Below, one piece after another: positions 16,374-24,780 of a DNA stretch of 64,000 nt (position 1 is the stretch's first letter; every line of letters starts with the position of its first letter). The notes beneath the pieces were generated by a model. The model saw only the letters and a list, made by a program, of their open reading frames with translations. It ran no database searches and was not told the DNA's origin. The DNA is from Hallerella sp963652365 (GTDB lineage Bacteria; Fibrobacterota; Fibrobacteria; Fibrobacterales; Fibrobacteraceae): the NCBI GenBank assembly GCA_963652365.1, contig CAVJTH010000001.1, positions 1 to 64,000 of the forward strand. Reading direction: 5' to 3'. The position numbers and the translations under genes are program-made.

Positions 16374-16904
16374 CTAAAACAAGACAACCGCATTTAACCC
16401 GCCACGCCTTTCGATAAAATTGAGTTCGGGGAGAATCATCAGTTGCAGCGCACCGGATTCGCCGCCACGCTTTCGCAATTTATAACGATCGAGCGCTTCT
16501 TGGTATTCATCGCGCTTATTGGCATGGCCTTTATGGACAATATATTTGTAAGTGTTGTACGAAAGAACAGGAATGCCTACGCCAAGAAAAGGGATGGAAG
16601 TTAATAGGCTTAAAGATCCTAAAACATTCCCGGCAACATTCTCGTAAGGATCGTTTGAATTGTACAATATAGCGTACAGTCCAAATCCGACAAGAGCGGC
16701 CCCCACAACAGTCAAACTTCCCCCAGCAATCATTCCAATTTTATTTGGCCTAGAGTATGCTAGGTAATTTTCCTCTGCAATCAAGTCATAATATATCTTG
16801 GCGCTATCCACATTCGTTGCTTGATGCGAAGTCATCTCGTTGCCAAAACTTAGATTACATGAGACGGCGAAAAAGAATGCTACTACAGTTTTCTTTAGAT
16901 TCAT
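16374..16904 (-). CDS. small membrane protein, unknown
   Basis: A 176-residue protein beginning at MNLKKTVVAFFFAVSCNLSFGNE, a signal peptide. I chose this ATG because GGAGGAGG lies eight bases upstream; the frame extends further with a charged stretch that lacks export features. Two hydrophobic segments follow (IGMIAGGSLTVVGAALVGFGLYAI and a second one around LGSLSLLTSIPFLGVGIPVLSY). The pattern of a short exported protein with paired glycine-rich hydrophobic segments and a basic linker is common among uncharacterised FCB envelope proteins. No domain is recognised. Base composition is less GC-rich than in the divIVA gene. Confidence 0.7.
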   Translation of the reverse strand: MNLKKTVVAFFFAVSCNLSFGNEMTSHQATNVDSAKIYYDLIAEENYLAYSRPNKIGMIAGGSLTVVGAALVGFGLYAILYNSNDPYENVAGNVLGSLSLLTSIPFLGVGIPVLSYNTYKYIVHKGHANKRDEYQEALDRYKLRKRGGESGALQLMILPELNFIERRGGLNAVVLF

Positions 16905-17125
16905 TGCCGTAGCCTCCTCCACTTTACTTTCATGAACTCGCCTTTGTTCATTTTCCAAGAAAAGGCGATCCCTAAAATCTGGGCGTATAAAGCTGGAGCT
17001 TGCATTCTCGAAATTTAGGTAAATTACGCCAAGACAGGACTCGATTTACCCACATATAATCGGGAAGAGCCTACAAACTTGACAATCGCCAATATTGTCA
17101 TTGATGGGCGATGATTTCGAACCGG

Positions 17126-18238
17126 TTAAATTTTAGTTCCGATTTCTTCCAGAATATCGTCGAGAACTTTTTTGGCATCAGATGGGATATTTGCCGGGAC
17201 AATTTCCTTTTTCCAATTTTCCCATGCGCTTTTCCCTTTGTTTGAACCAGGATAGCGATATTCCAGAGTCGTGTACTCATACCTAAAGACTTTGGCGATG
17301 TCCTCTTTCCATTCGTCGATATTTGCAATGATTTTGGGAACAAGAATTCCGTTAACCGCTTTTTTCCCTCCTGCCGAAAACAAATCTCGAAGAGAAGGAT
17401 TGATGACAAGCCGTTGGCAGAGCCATTTGGCGGCGTTCCTATAAGCGCCGTTGATTATCTCGGGGAATAAAATAATCATTCGGATTTTCAAGAAATGTTT
17501 TTTATCGTTTTCCAACTCGCTCCAAAAACGAATTCTGGAATTTTCAATTTGCGAGGCGAATCGTGTTTCTTGGCTATCTTGCTCGCTGCTGAGGACGGTT
17601 GGTTCTTGCCACCAAAAACTATCGGAACCTTTTCTGCGCTTTTCGTCCTGCAGATATTTGCGAAAAGCGGAAAAAGGATTGTCCAATGTTCGAATTTCGT
17701 TATACGACTTCTTGATTTTTTTGAAGAGGCATTCTTCCGAAGGCATTTCCAGATCGAGCATATAGCGTGGACTATGCGTAATCGCCACATCTTTAACGCA
17801 ATCTTCAAAAGGCCGGTATTTAATTTCAAAAGGATTCTTCTTTGCGCAGAAAACATGAATTCGGCTGACATCCTTTTCGGCAGTCGTTTCCATGATGCTG
17901 CCTCCCATTACATTCCAGTTTTCATTGGATTGGCTAAGCGTTTTAACTTCAACGCCGAATGATCTTTGCTTGTTTATTTTTGCGATAATGTCTGGAAATT
18001 TGTGCCCGCCAAGATGTTCGATGTCCCAATGGAGATTTAGGTCAAGGCAGGCATTTTTCATTGAATGGCATACATCTACTTCGAACCGTTTCCAAAATTC
18101 TCCTTGAAATTCTTGGTAGCCATTGGGATTGTCCCGTTGTAACTTTTCTCTTGTCAGGGAAAGCATCTCTTGAAATTGACGAAAATCATCGGAATTGTTT
18201 TTCGAGTCTAAATTTTTACCGGTCGAAATCATTCCCAT
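17126..18238 (-). CDS. type II restriction endonuclease (PD-(D/E)XK)
   Basis: A 370-residue protein lying three bases after the stop of a C5 cytosine methyltransferase gene, the usual place for the cognate nuclease. A PD-(D/E)XK core is visible as FPDII with Asp83 and GVEVKT with Glu97-Val-Lys99, separated by a short strand/turn. The rest is helix-rich with many aromatic residues (SFWWQEP) and shows no known recognition domain. I cannot name the target sequence. It would cut DNA that lacks the modification made by the adjacent enzyme. The base composition is clearly more AT-rich than the surrounding core genes, which suggests recent acquisition together with the methylase. Confidence 0.8.
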   Translation of the reverse strand: MGMISTGKNLDSKNNSDDFRQFQEMLSLTREKLQRDNPNGYQEFQGEFWKRFEVDVCHSMKNACLDLNLHWDIEHLGGHKFPDIIAKINKQRSFGVEVKTLSQSNENWNVMGGSIMETTAEKDVSRIHVFCAKKNPFEIKYRPFEDCVKDVAITHSPRYMLDLEMPSEECLFKKIKKSYNEIRTLDNPFSAFRKYLQDEKRRKGSDSFWWQEPTVLSSEQDSQETRFASQIENSRIRFWSELENDKKHFLKIRMIILFPEIINGAYRNAAKWLCQRLVINPSLRDLFSAGGKKAVNGILVPKIIANIDEWKEDIAKVFRYEYTTLEYRYPGSNKGKSAWENWKKEIVPANIPSDAKKVLDDILEEIGTKI

Positions 18239-18241
18239 TTT

Positions 18242-19471
18242 CTATTCTCCAAAAAGAGGCGTCCAGATTTCTTCCAAGCGCTTTGCAATGGCATAGCCTA
18301 GAAGTGGCGGAACAGCGTTTCCTATAATTTTATAGGCTTCCGAAGAGTTGACTTTTATCGATTCGTCCTTAAATACGAATTCATAATTATCCGGGAATGT
18401 CTGTATTCTGGCGCATTCGCGAACGGAAAGCCGTCTCTCTTTGTAACCGGCGAGAAGTTCCTTGTCATGTGTTCCGCCATGTTCCTTGTCTAATCTTCGA
18501 AATTCGATATTTCCATGATGCTCGCTTCGGATCGTTGGCGCAATTCCGCCAAGATTTATCTCTGTGCTGCCTTGCATTTTTCCGTAATACCTTGCCTTGG
18601 AATAACTGCGCTGGCTGGGGTCTTTGGAAAATTCGGGCTCATCTAAAAAGGAAAAGGCGTCTTGACAAGTAACGAAGGGGTTTAAATTTTTCCCATGCGT
18701 TTTCTTGGGGTAGGGATAGTATCTTGAATTGGCTCCATTGGTTTCGATATCCTTGATGATTTTCTCGTCTGCATGTTCTCGGGAAATTCCGATAAAGACG
18801 ACGCGCTCCCGATTTTGAGGAACACCATATTCCTGGGATTTTAAAACATTGGCTTCGACAACCAGATAGCCTTTGCCGATGTGACGAAAATCGTTTTCGA
18901 TGATCTGTTTCGCTTCGCCTAAGGAAACCAACCCTTTGACATTTTCGGCAATGAACATTTTGGGCTTGACGATTTCTATGACTTGTTTCATCCATAGATA
19001 AAGAGAGCCGCGAGATTCTTCCCTTTTATGATTTGCGTAGGTTCCGTCATGATTTTTTGCCGAATCGAATCCAAGCCGTTTCCCTGCGACAGAGAAGTCT
19101 TGGCATGGAAATCCCCCGGTAACAAGGGAAATGTCTTTGGGAAATGTAAACTCCCCGCTTTTTGCTTTTTTAACCAAGTCAACGATAGACTCCAAATGAT
19201 AAATTCCCGCAATCTCTTTCCTTGGCTGAAAAAAATGCGTCCACGCATTCTCCGCGCATTTTAAAATATCGTTTGCAAAAACGGTCTGGAAACGCGTACT
19301 TTTTAACAGGTAACGAAATCTATCGACATCGCATTCGATCCAGTCGGGATGCAGATTCAGATTGACGGATTTTTTCAAGACGGAAAAATTCCCTTCAAAT
19401 CCGAGATCCAATCCGCCGCATCCAGAAAACAGGGATAGGACATTTAAAAATTTTGAGTGCCTGGAAGACAT
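18242..19471 (-). CDS. DNA (cytosine-5) methyltransferase, R-M modification subunit
   Basis: A 409-residue C5-cytosine methylase. Motifs appear in canonical order: I (LFSGCGGLDLGFE, residues 14-26), IV (GGFPCQDFS, catalytic Cys123), VI (ENVKG, Glu176), VIII (QNRER, 219-223), then a target-recognition region of about 100 residues, IX (RECARIQTFPD) and X (IGNAVPPLLG). All catalytic residues are present, so it should be active with S-adenosylmethionine. The target specificity is not readable by eye. It is first in the R-M operon, so modification is made before restriction. Two GAACA-type inverted repeats lie just upstream of its start and could be operators. No vsr gene is present. Confidence 0.95.
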   Translation of the reverse strand: MSSRHSKFLNVLSLFSGCGGLDLGFEGNFSVLKKSVNLNLHPDWIECDVDRFRYLLKSTRFQTVFANDILKCAENAWTHFFQPRKEIAGIYHLESIVDLVKKAKSGEFTFPKDISLVTGGFPCQDFSVAGKRLGFDSAKNHDGTYANHKREESRGSLYLWMKQVIEIVKPKMFIAENVKGLVSLGEAKQIIENDFRHIGKGYLVVEANVLKSQEYGVPQNRERVVFIGISREHADEKIIKDIETNGANSRYYPYPKKTHGKNLNPFVTCQDAFSFLDEPEFSKDPSQRSYSKARYYGKMQGSTEINLGGIAPTIRSEHHGNIEFRRLDKEHGGTHDKELLAGYKERRLSVRECARIQTFPDNYEFVFKDESIKVNSSEAYKIIGNAVPPLLGYAIAKRLEEIWTPLFGE

Positions 19472-19482
19472 CTTTTGCCTGT

Positions 19483-19536
19483 GTTCAAAAGAACAGTTGA
19501 ATGAAACGCAGTGTTTTCACTTCTGTTCCTGAACAC
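19483..19536 (-). promoter_or_regulatory. paired inverted repeats upstream of the R-M operon
   Basis: TGTTC-AAAA-GAACA at 19483-19496 and TGTTC-CT-GAACA at 19525-19536 share the same half-sites. They sit 12 and 54 bases before the methyltransferase ATG, a position suited to an operator controlling expression. No controller-protein gene is adjacent. Confidence 0.4.
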
Positions 19537-19627
19537 CGAAAAGGTGCCTGCACGCAGTAAGTTCAAATAGGACACATCCTTAGAGGATGCGCCTATCTGC
19601 CCTTGTTCTTGGTGTGTCTGAAAAAAA

Positions 19628-19651
19628 TGGTCGTTTTTTAGGACTCAAGAA
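19628..19651 (+). repeat. 24-base direct repeat, unit 1
   Basis: Begins TGGTCGTTTTTTAGGACT and matches the unit at 19834-19857 with three substitutions. The two units lie 206 bases apart and bracket an AT/GC-mosaic segment without a gene. Confidence 0.6.
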
Positions 19652-19833
19652 CGGGAGCAAAAACGGAAAGTTCTTGAATATTCCCCTGATAAATTCTTTT
19701 GGCAACAAAAAAGCGCGGAGCCGAAAGACTTATCAGTCCTAAGGCAACGACCAAGAAGCCCGACACCCGATAAGCACAAACGGTCCACGCTGGATTGCGT
19801 GGGCGTTTTGCGCATTCTCCGGGTTCCAAAGGT

Positions 19834-19857
19834 TGGTCGTTTTCTAGGACTTGAGAA
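19834..19857 (+). repeat. 24-base direct repeat, unit 2
   Basis: Begins TGGTCGTTTTCTAGGACT; partner of 19628-19651. A shorter echo, TTGGTCGCTCC, occurs near 19946. Confidence 0.6.
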
Positions 19858-19968
19858 TAGGCAAAAACATAAAACCAAACTGGTCATCTGCCGGAAGGAT
19901 TCCCACAGATGATGATGACAATCTATAAAATTTAGACGGAAACGGTTGGTCGCTCCCCCAAAAACCGT

Positions 19969-21183
19969 CTATTCGAACCGCAACGCTTCGATGGGGTCGA
20001 GCCGAGAGGCTTTTCTCGCCGGATACCAGCCGAAGAAGACTCCCGTGGCGAAGCATACGCCAAAGCTCGCGATGACGCTCGTCGCGGTGATGCTCATCGG
20101 CCAATTCAAGGCTGTCTTGACGATTGTCGTCGCCAGAACGCCCAGAAGGATGCCGAGGATGCCGCCGAGCAGGCTGATCATGACCGATTCGAAGAGAAAC
20201 TGGAGCAGAACGTCGCGGCCTTTCGCCCCGATGGCCATCCGCAGCCCGATTTCCCGCGTGCGCTCGGTGACGGAGACATACATGATGTTCATGATGCCGA
20301 TGCCGCCGACGAGCAGGCTTATCCCGGCAATCGCCGTGAGGACAATCGACAGCAAGTCCGAAGTGCTCGTAATCATCTCGATCATTTCTTCCTGGGTGCG
20401 GACGCGGAACGGTTCCGTTTCGCCTTTCCACGAGCGGCGTTCCTTGAGAATCTGGAGAATTTCCTCGCTCGCCTTTGCCGCGTAGCCTTCGCCGATGGAA
20501 TTGGCGTAGATGGTCCGGATGTCCGTCGTCGCGTTGAAGCGCTTCATCACCGTCTGGTACGGCGTGAGAATCACCTCGTCCTGGTCCTGCCCGAAATCGC
20601 TCGTGCCTTTCGCCTTGAGCGTGCCGATGACTTTCAGCGGAATGTTCTTGTAGCGAATCGTCTTTCCGATGGGGTCCGTGTCCGGGAAAAGCGTCGAGAC
20701 GACCGTCTGCCCGATGATGCAGACTTTTGACATGCGGTCCGCCTTGTCGTCGAACATGACGCCTTTGTCGATCTCGTAGTTTCGAATCTTGAGATAGTCG
20801 GCGCTTACGCCGGTAAGCGATACCGCTTCGTTCCTGTTCCCGACGATCGCCTGACCGGATGCGGTGACAACCGGGGAGACTCCGTTGATGTAGTGCGCCT
20901 TTTCGCGGAGGGCGAAAACGTCCGCCTCTTCGAGCGTCTGCGTGGAAGAGCTCGCGTCGAGCTGGACTCCGCCTTTCTTGGAAACGTTCGGCATGATGGT
21001 TATCGCGTTTGTTCCCATCGCCGTGATTTTCTGCTTGATGGACTGCTTGGATCCTTCGCCCATGGCGACCATCGTGATGACCGCGGCGACGCCGATGACG
21101 ATTCCGAGTACGGAAAGAAATGTCCGCATCCTGTTTCGGAGAAGCGCCCGGAATGCGATTTTGAACAAGGTGACCGGGCTCAT
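19969..21183 (-). CDS. MacB-type ABC transporter permease (FtsX-like)
   Basis: A 404-residue inner-membrane permease of the MacB/LolC type. It has one N-terminal membrane segment (MRTFLSVLGIVIGVAAVITMVAMGEG), a periplasmic MacB core domain of about 230 residues, and three C-terminal membrane segments of the FtsX family (LSIVLTAIAGISLLVGGIGIMNIMYVSVTERTREIGLRMAIGAKG is diagnostic). The start at 21183 overlaps the ATPase stop as ATGA; the frame runs further upstream only as an antisense-like shadow of the ATPase. With the adjacent ATPase it would form a mechanotransmission complex exporting peptides, toxins or lipoproteins. No membrane-fusion protein gene is adjacent, so the substrate is unknown. 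Confidence 0.93.
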   Translation of the reverse strand: MSPVTLFKIAFRALLRNRMRTFLSVLGIVIGVAAVITMVAMGEGSKQSIKQKITAMGTNAITIMPNVSKKGGVQLDASSSTQTLEEADVFALREKAHYINGVSPVVTASGQAIVGNRNEAVSLTGVSADYLKIRNYEIDKGVMFDDKADRMSKVCIIGQTVVSTLFPDTDPIGKTIRYKNIPLKVIGTLKAKGTSDFGQDQDEVILTPYQTVMKRFNATTDIRTIYANSIGEGYAAKASEEILQILKERRSWKGETEPFRVRTQEEMIEMITSTSDLLSIVLTAIAGISLLVGGIGIMNIMYVSVTERTREIGLRMAIGAKGRDVLLQFLFESVMISLLGGILGILLGVLATTIVKTALNWPMSITATSVIASFGVCFATGVFFGWYPARKASRLDPIEALRFE

Positions 21184-21944
21184 GCGGAAGCCTCGTCGTC
21201 GAAGGGTTCGGGGGGCGGGAGTGCGAGAAACGCCTCGTGCGCGTTCTGGATGTTTTCGTTCTTCGTGTCGCGCTTGATTTGACCGTCGCGGAGAAGAATC
21301 GTGCGGCTGGAAAACGTCGCGATGTCCGGTTCGTGGGTGACGAATACAATCGTCTTTCCGCGGGAATTCAGCTCCTGGAAAATTTCCATGATTTCGTAGC
21401 TGGTTCGGGTGTCGAGGTTTCCTGTCGCCTCGTCGGCGAGAATGATGACCGGGTCGTTCACAAGGGCCCGCGCAATGGCGACGCGCTGCTGCTGCCCGCC
21501 CGAAAGCTGGTTTGGCAGATGGTTCAAGCGTCCTTGGAGCCCGACCCGTTCGAGCGCCTTGAGCGCGCGTTCCCGGCGTTCTTCCGAGGAGACTTTCGAA
21601 TTGTACAGAAGGGGAAGCTCGACGTTTTCGATCGCCGAGGTTCGGGCGAGCAGGTTGTAGCTCTGGAAGACGAATCCGAGCTTGTGGCTGCGGATATTCG
21701 CCAGCGCATCGGGCTTCATTCTTTCGATGTGTTCGCCGTCGAGAATGTATTCGCCGGAAGAGGGCTTGTCCATGCAACCCAGAATGTTCAGCATCGTGCT
21801 CTTGCCGGAACCGCTCGTCCCCATGATGGTGACGAACTCGCCCGGATGCACGTCAAAGCTCACGCCGCGGAGCGCATGGACCGTTTCGTCGCCCATCTTG
21901 AATTCGCGTCGCAAGTGGCGGATGGAAAGAATCGGATCGTTCAT
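21180..21944 (-). CDS. MacB/LolD-type ABC transporter ATPase
   Basis: A 254-residue nucleotide-binding subunit. Walker A is GTSGSGKST (residues 42-50), the Q-loop is in FVFQSYNLLART, the signature is LSGGQQQRVAIARA (148-160), Walker B is VIILADEATGNLD (166-178), and the switch histidine is His204. The GNLD and LLART motifs are typical of the LolD/MacB/FtsE clade. About 30 extra residues follow the core at the C-terminus. It is translationally coupled to the permease gene by an ATGA overlap. MacB proper is one fused chain; the separate ATPase-permease layout here is common in FCB bacteria. Confidence 0.95.
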   Translation of the reverse strand: MNDPILSIRHLRREFKMGDETVHALRGVSFDVHPGEFVTIMGTSGSGKSTMLNILGCMDKPSSGEYILDGEHIERMKPDALANIRSHKLGFVFQSYNLLARTSAIENVELPLLYNSKVSSEERRERALKALERVGLQGRLNHLPNQLSGGQQQRVAIARALVNDPVIILADEATGNLDTRTSYEIMEIFQELNSRGKTIVFVTHEPDIATFSSRTILLRDGQIKRDTKNENIQNAHEAFLALPPPEPFDDEASA

Positions 21945-21995
21945 GGAAACCTTCTTCCCTTAGATGCGCACCGGGCAAGACCGGTTGCGAACTTT

Positions 21996-23729
21996 TTAAA
22001 GCTTCTTCACGACGAGCAGGTGACCGGGCGCCTTGTTCGGATCGAGCCGCACGAAGTTGCGCGAACCGCGGAAAACGTAGGATTCGTCGGTGATCAGGTC
22101 CTTGACAAAGAAGAACGCGTCGCTTTCGAGTCCGAGCTTTCCCATGTCGAGCGCAATCGTCCCTTCCTGTGCGTTATGCATGTCCATGTTCGCGACGCAA
22201 AGGATCACGTCGTCGCCCTTTTTCTTGGAATAGACCATCAGGTTGGAATTGTCCGCATCGTGAAATTCCAGATTGTCGTATTCCTGGAGCGCGGGGTGGT
22301 CGAGCTTCGCGTTGTTTACGCGCCGCACGAAGTCCTTGATGTTTACGGGCGAGTTCCAGTCGTGCACCTTGTACTGGTACTTTTCGCTGTCAAGGAGCTC
22401 TTCCTTGACGGGCGACGGGACGTTTTCGCAAAGCTCGTAGCCGTTGTACATGCCGGTGAGGCTCGAAAGCGTTCCCGCGAGGAAGTAGCGCTGCCTGAAT
22501 TGGGCGGGTCCCTGGTTTGCCAGGTACTTCGGGAAGATGTCGGGAGTCGTCGGGAAGAGGATTCCGCGCATGTATTCCTTTGCGCCAGTCTGGGTGAGCT
22601 CCCTGAAGTATTGCTCGAATTCCCATCTCTGTTCGCGCCAGGCAAAGTAGGTGTAGCTCATGTCGAAGCCTTCCTTCGCGAGGCGGTGCATCATCTTGGG
22701 GCGGGTGAACGCTTCGGCGAGGAACACGAGTTCCGGGCGGACTTCCTTGATTTCGCGGATGAGCCATTCCCAGAACGGGAAAGGCTTTGTGTGCGGGTTG
22801 TCGATGCGGAAGATTTCGATGCCCTTGTCGGCCCAGAAGAGGATGATGTCGCGGATTTCCTTCCAGAGAGCCTTGAAGTTCTTGTTGTAGTAGTCGAACG
22901 GGTAGATGTCCTCGTACTTCTTTGGCGGGTTCTCGGCGAACTTGATCGTTCCGTCCGGTTCGTGGTAGAACCATTCCGGGTGCTTCTTCGCGTAGGGATG
23001 GTCCGGGCTGCAGTTGAGCGCAATGTCGAGCGCGAGCCTCAGCCCCTTTGCGCGAGCCGCCTTGGCGAAATGTTCGAAGTCCTTCATCGTGCCGAGTTCG
23101 GGATCGACGGCGAAGTGTCCGCCGAACTTGTTCCCGACTGCATACGGGCAGCCCGGTTCGAGAGGCTTGCCGTTCTTGTCCGTCTTGGCGTGGAGCGCGT
23201 TGTTTGCGCCTTTGCGGTTGGTGACGCCAATCGGGTGAATGGGAACCAGATAGACCGTGTCGAATCCCATGGCGGCGATATCGTCGAGGCGGGCTTCGCA
23301 GTCCTTGAACGTCGCGCTTTTTTGGGGATCCTTGCCCTGGCTTTTGGGCCACATCTCGTACCAGGTTCCCGTGCGGGCATAGACCGGATCGACGCGGAGC
23401 TCCATGAGCGGGCTTTCGGTCGGGGTGTCCTTGGGGTCAAGCGTCCAGGCGACGACCTTGTAGTCGTAGTATCCGATGCTGTTGACGGTAAACTCTCCCG
23501 CCCACATGTCGTTATCGACGAAATGCATCGGCGCCTTGCGGAAGCGCTTTTCGGAGCGGAGCTTGTAGAGAATCGCTGCATCGTACTTTTCGTGGCTGTG
23601 GCGGAAAATGTCCGCGGTGATTCTTACGGAATCGCCCGGTTCGCGCTTGATGGCGAAACGGTTCGCATCGACGGAAGGCTGGATGTTTTCGATGACCAGG
23701 TTGTCTTTCTTTTCGGGAAATTCTGCCAT
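21996..23729 (-). CDS. glgE: alpha-1,4-glucan:maltose-1-phosphate maltosyltransferase (GlgE)
   Basis: A GH13 enzyme that elongates alpha-1,4-glucan with maltose-1-phosphate. It has 577 residues, shorter than the usual 650 or more of actinobacterial GlgE. An N-terminal beta-sandwich (to about residue 110) precedes the TIM barrel. GlgE hallmarks: YLVPIHPIGVTNRKGANN near 160, RIDNPHTKP with the nucleophile Asp310, and FLAEAFTRPKMM with the acid/base Glu339. The C-terminal domain ends PGHLLVVKKL. It acts in cytosolic glycogen or maltodextrin metabolism. No treS, pep2, glgB or glgP is visible here, so the route to maltose-1-phosphate must lie elsewhere or run by phosphorolysis. Confidence 0.9.
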   Translation of the reverse strand: MAEFPEKKDNLVIENIQPSVDANRFAIKREPGDSVRITADIFRHSHEKYDAAILYKLRSEKRFRKAPMHFVDNDMWAGEFTVNSIGYYDYKVVAWTLDPKDTPTESPLMELRVDPVYARTGTWYEMWPKSQGKDPQKSATFKDCEARLDDIAAMGFDTVYLVPIHPIGVTNRKGANNALHAKTDKNGKPLEPGCPYAVGNKFGGHFAVDPELGTMKDFEHFAKAARAKGLRLALDIALNCSPDHPYAKKHPEWFYHEPDGTIKFAENPPKKYEDIYPFDYYNKNFKALWKEIRDIILFWADKGIEIFRIDNPHTKPFPFWEWLIREIKEVRPELVFLAEAFTRPKMMHRLAKEGFDMSYTYFAWREQRWEFEQYFRELTQTGAKEYMRGILFPTTPDIFPKYLANQGPAQFRQRYFLAGTLSSLTGMYNGYELCENVPSPVKEELLDSEKYQYKVHDWNSPVNIKDFVRRVNNAKLDHPALQEYDNLEFHDADNSNLMVYSKKKGDDVILCVANMDMHNAQEGTIALDMGKLGLESDAFFFVKDLITDESYVFRGSRNFVRLDPNKAPGHLLVVKKL

Positions 23730-23817
23730 AGGAATTCGTCTCTTTGGAATTTTTCCGTCGTCTCCGGTTGGGTGGCTTGACGGTTTGCGGTAAATGTTAG
23801 AAAATTACGGGAGCGCC

Positions 23818-24774
23818 TTACCCGTTCAGATGTCGTGGCGGAAGCGATGCGCTGTCGCGAATGCTCTGGTGCCGCCGTTGCGCGATGGCGTCGGCAATTC
23901 GGACGACCTGCTCCGAGAGCCACATCCATGTCATGGAATTTTCCCGGTAGTCGGCTTCTCCGAACATCTGGATTCGGTGGTCGCGTCGCAGCCCATCGAC
24001 CTGTCGCATCGCCTTGCGGTCTCCCGGCGGATAGATGGCGTAGGTGGTTCCGCCCGACTGGTTCAGGATGCTGAACGCGGGAACGTCGGAGGGACCGTCC
24101 GCGATGTAAATCATGTTCTCGAAGGGGATTCGCCGGTTCTTCCGGTCGATTTGGGAATTGACGTCGATCGTGTCGGGAAACTTGTTCGATCCCTTGTTGA
24201 TTTCGAAGAGGTAGCGAGTCTTGGACGTGTTGTCGAGCGCACAGGCGACCTGCGAAATTTCTCCGGGCTCGGATGGGTCGGTTTCCGCGAATCCCGGCAT
24301 GGCGGGCTCTTCGATGAATTCGCATCCGAAGATTCCGTCGAGAAAAGGTTCGACGGCGCTTCCGCGTATCGTTTCCGCAAATCCCGTGCTGACGACATAG
24401 TGTTCGAGCCGGATGCCCGCTTCCACAAAACGCGGCTCGCTTTCCACGAGCTTCCTCGTCGTTTTGAAAAATTCCGGGATGCCCGGGTAGAATTCGAGTT
24501 CCTTGCCGCACTCGCGAAGAATCTCGTTCGAAAGCCCCTTCAGCTTGCCCGTCCTTACGTATGTCAGGATGTGGTTGAGGTAGGACGTGTCGGGATTGAC
24601 GTGGATGCCCGCCTTTGCGTAGTAGCCGGGAAGCGCGTTGACTTCTTTCCAGAATCGCGCGCTGTCGATGCCGTACCTGCGAAAAAGGGGTTCCTGCATG
24701 TAGCCGCTGATGAGCGTCTTGTCGAAATCCCAGACCATGGCGATGACGTTCTGTTCAAAGGGTCGAGAATCCAT
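23818..24774 (-). CDS. HAD-superfamily hydrolase
   Basis: A 318-residue haloacid-dehalogenase-fold protein, probably a phosphatase. Motif I is WDFDKTL with nucleophile Asp16 and Asp18; motif II is the VVSTG threonine/serine region; motif IV is MIYIADGPSDVPAF with two acidic residues. A large cap of about 200 residues sits between them. Proteins of this layout occur in FCB and spirochaete genomes without an assigned substrate. It begins six bases after the M23 peptidase stop and follows the same direction, so the three genes from 25877 to 23818 probably form one operon. Confidence 0.85.
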   Translation of the reverse strand: MDSRPFEQNVIAMVWDFDKTLISGYMQEPLFRRYGIDSARFWKEVNALPGYYAKAGIHVNPDTSYLNHILTYVRTGKLKGLSNEILRECGKELEFYPGIPEFFKTTRKLVESEPRFVEAGIRLEHYVVSTGFAETIRGSAVEPFLDGIFGCEFIEEPAMPGFAETDPSEPGEISQVACALDNTSKTRYLFEINKGSNKFPDTIDVNSQIDRKNRRIPFENMIYIADGPSDVPAFSILNQSGGTTYAIYPPGDRKAMRQVDGLRRDHRIQMFGEADYRENSMTWMWLSEQVVRIADAIAQRRHQSIRDSASLPPRHLNG

Positions 24775-24780
24775 TGTTCC

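Larger units (their letters stand above)
19472..19968. other. 497-base structured intergenic region
   Basis: No convincing gene. It holds the operator-like repeats above, a two-part hairpin at 19567-19596 (ATAGG paired with CCTAT outside, CATCCT paired with AGGATG inside, TAG loop), and a 24-base imperfect direct repeat at 19628-19651 and 19834-19857. Short open frames on the minus strand at 19638-19887 have no start signal and resemble nothing I know. It could hold an untranslated RNA or a small relic element. Confidence 0.5.

Noticed and set aside
19638..19887. Small minus-strand open frames resembling a protein tail
   Set aside because: Two overlapping frames, no ribosome-binding site, and neither resembles a known family; more likely repeat or relic DNA.
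21237..23780. An 847-codon open frame antisense to the ABC ATPase and glgE
   Set aside because: It spans two genes with clear motifs on the minus strand and has no recognisable protein features.
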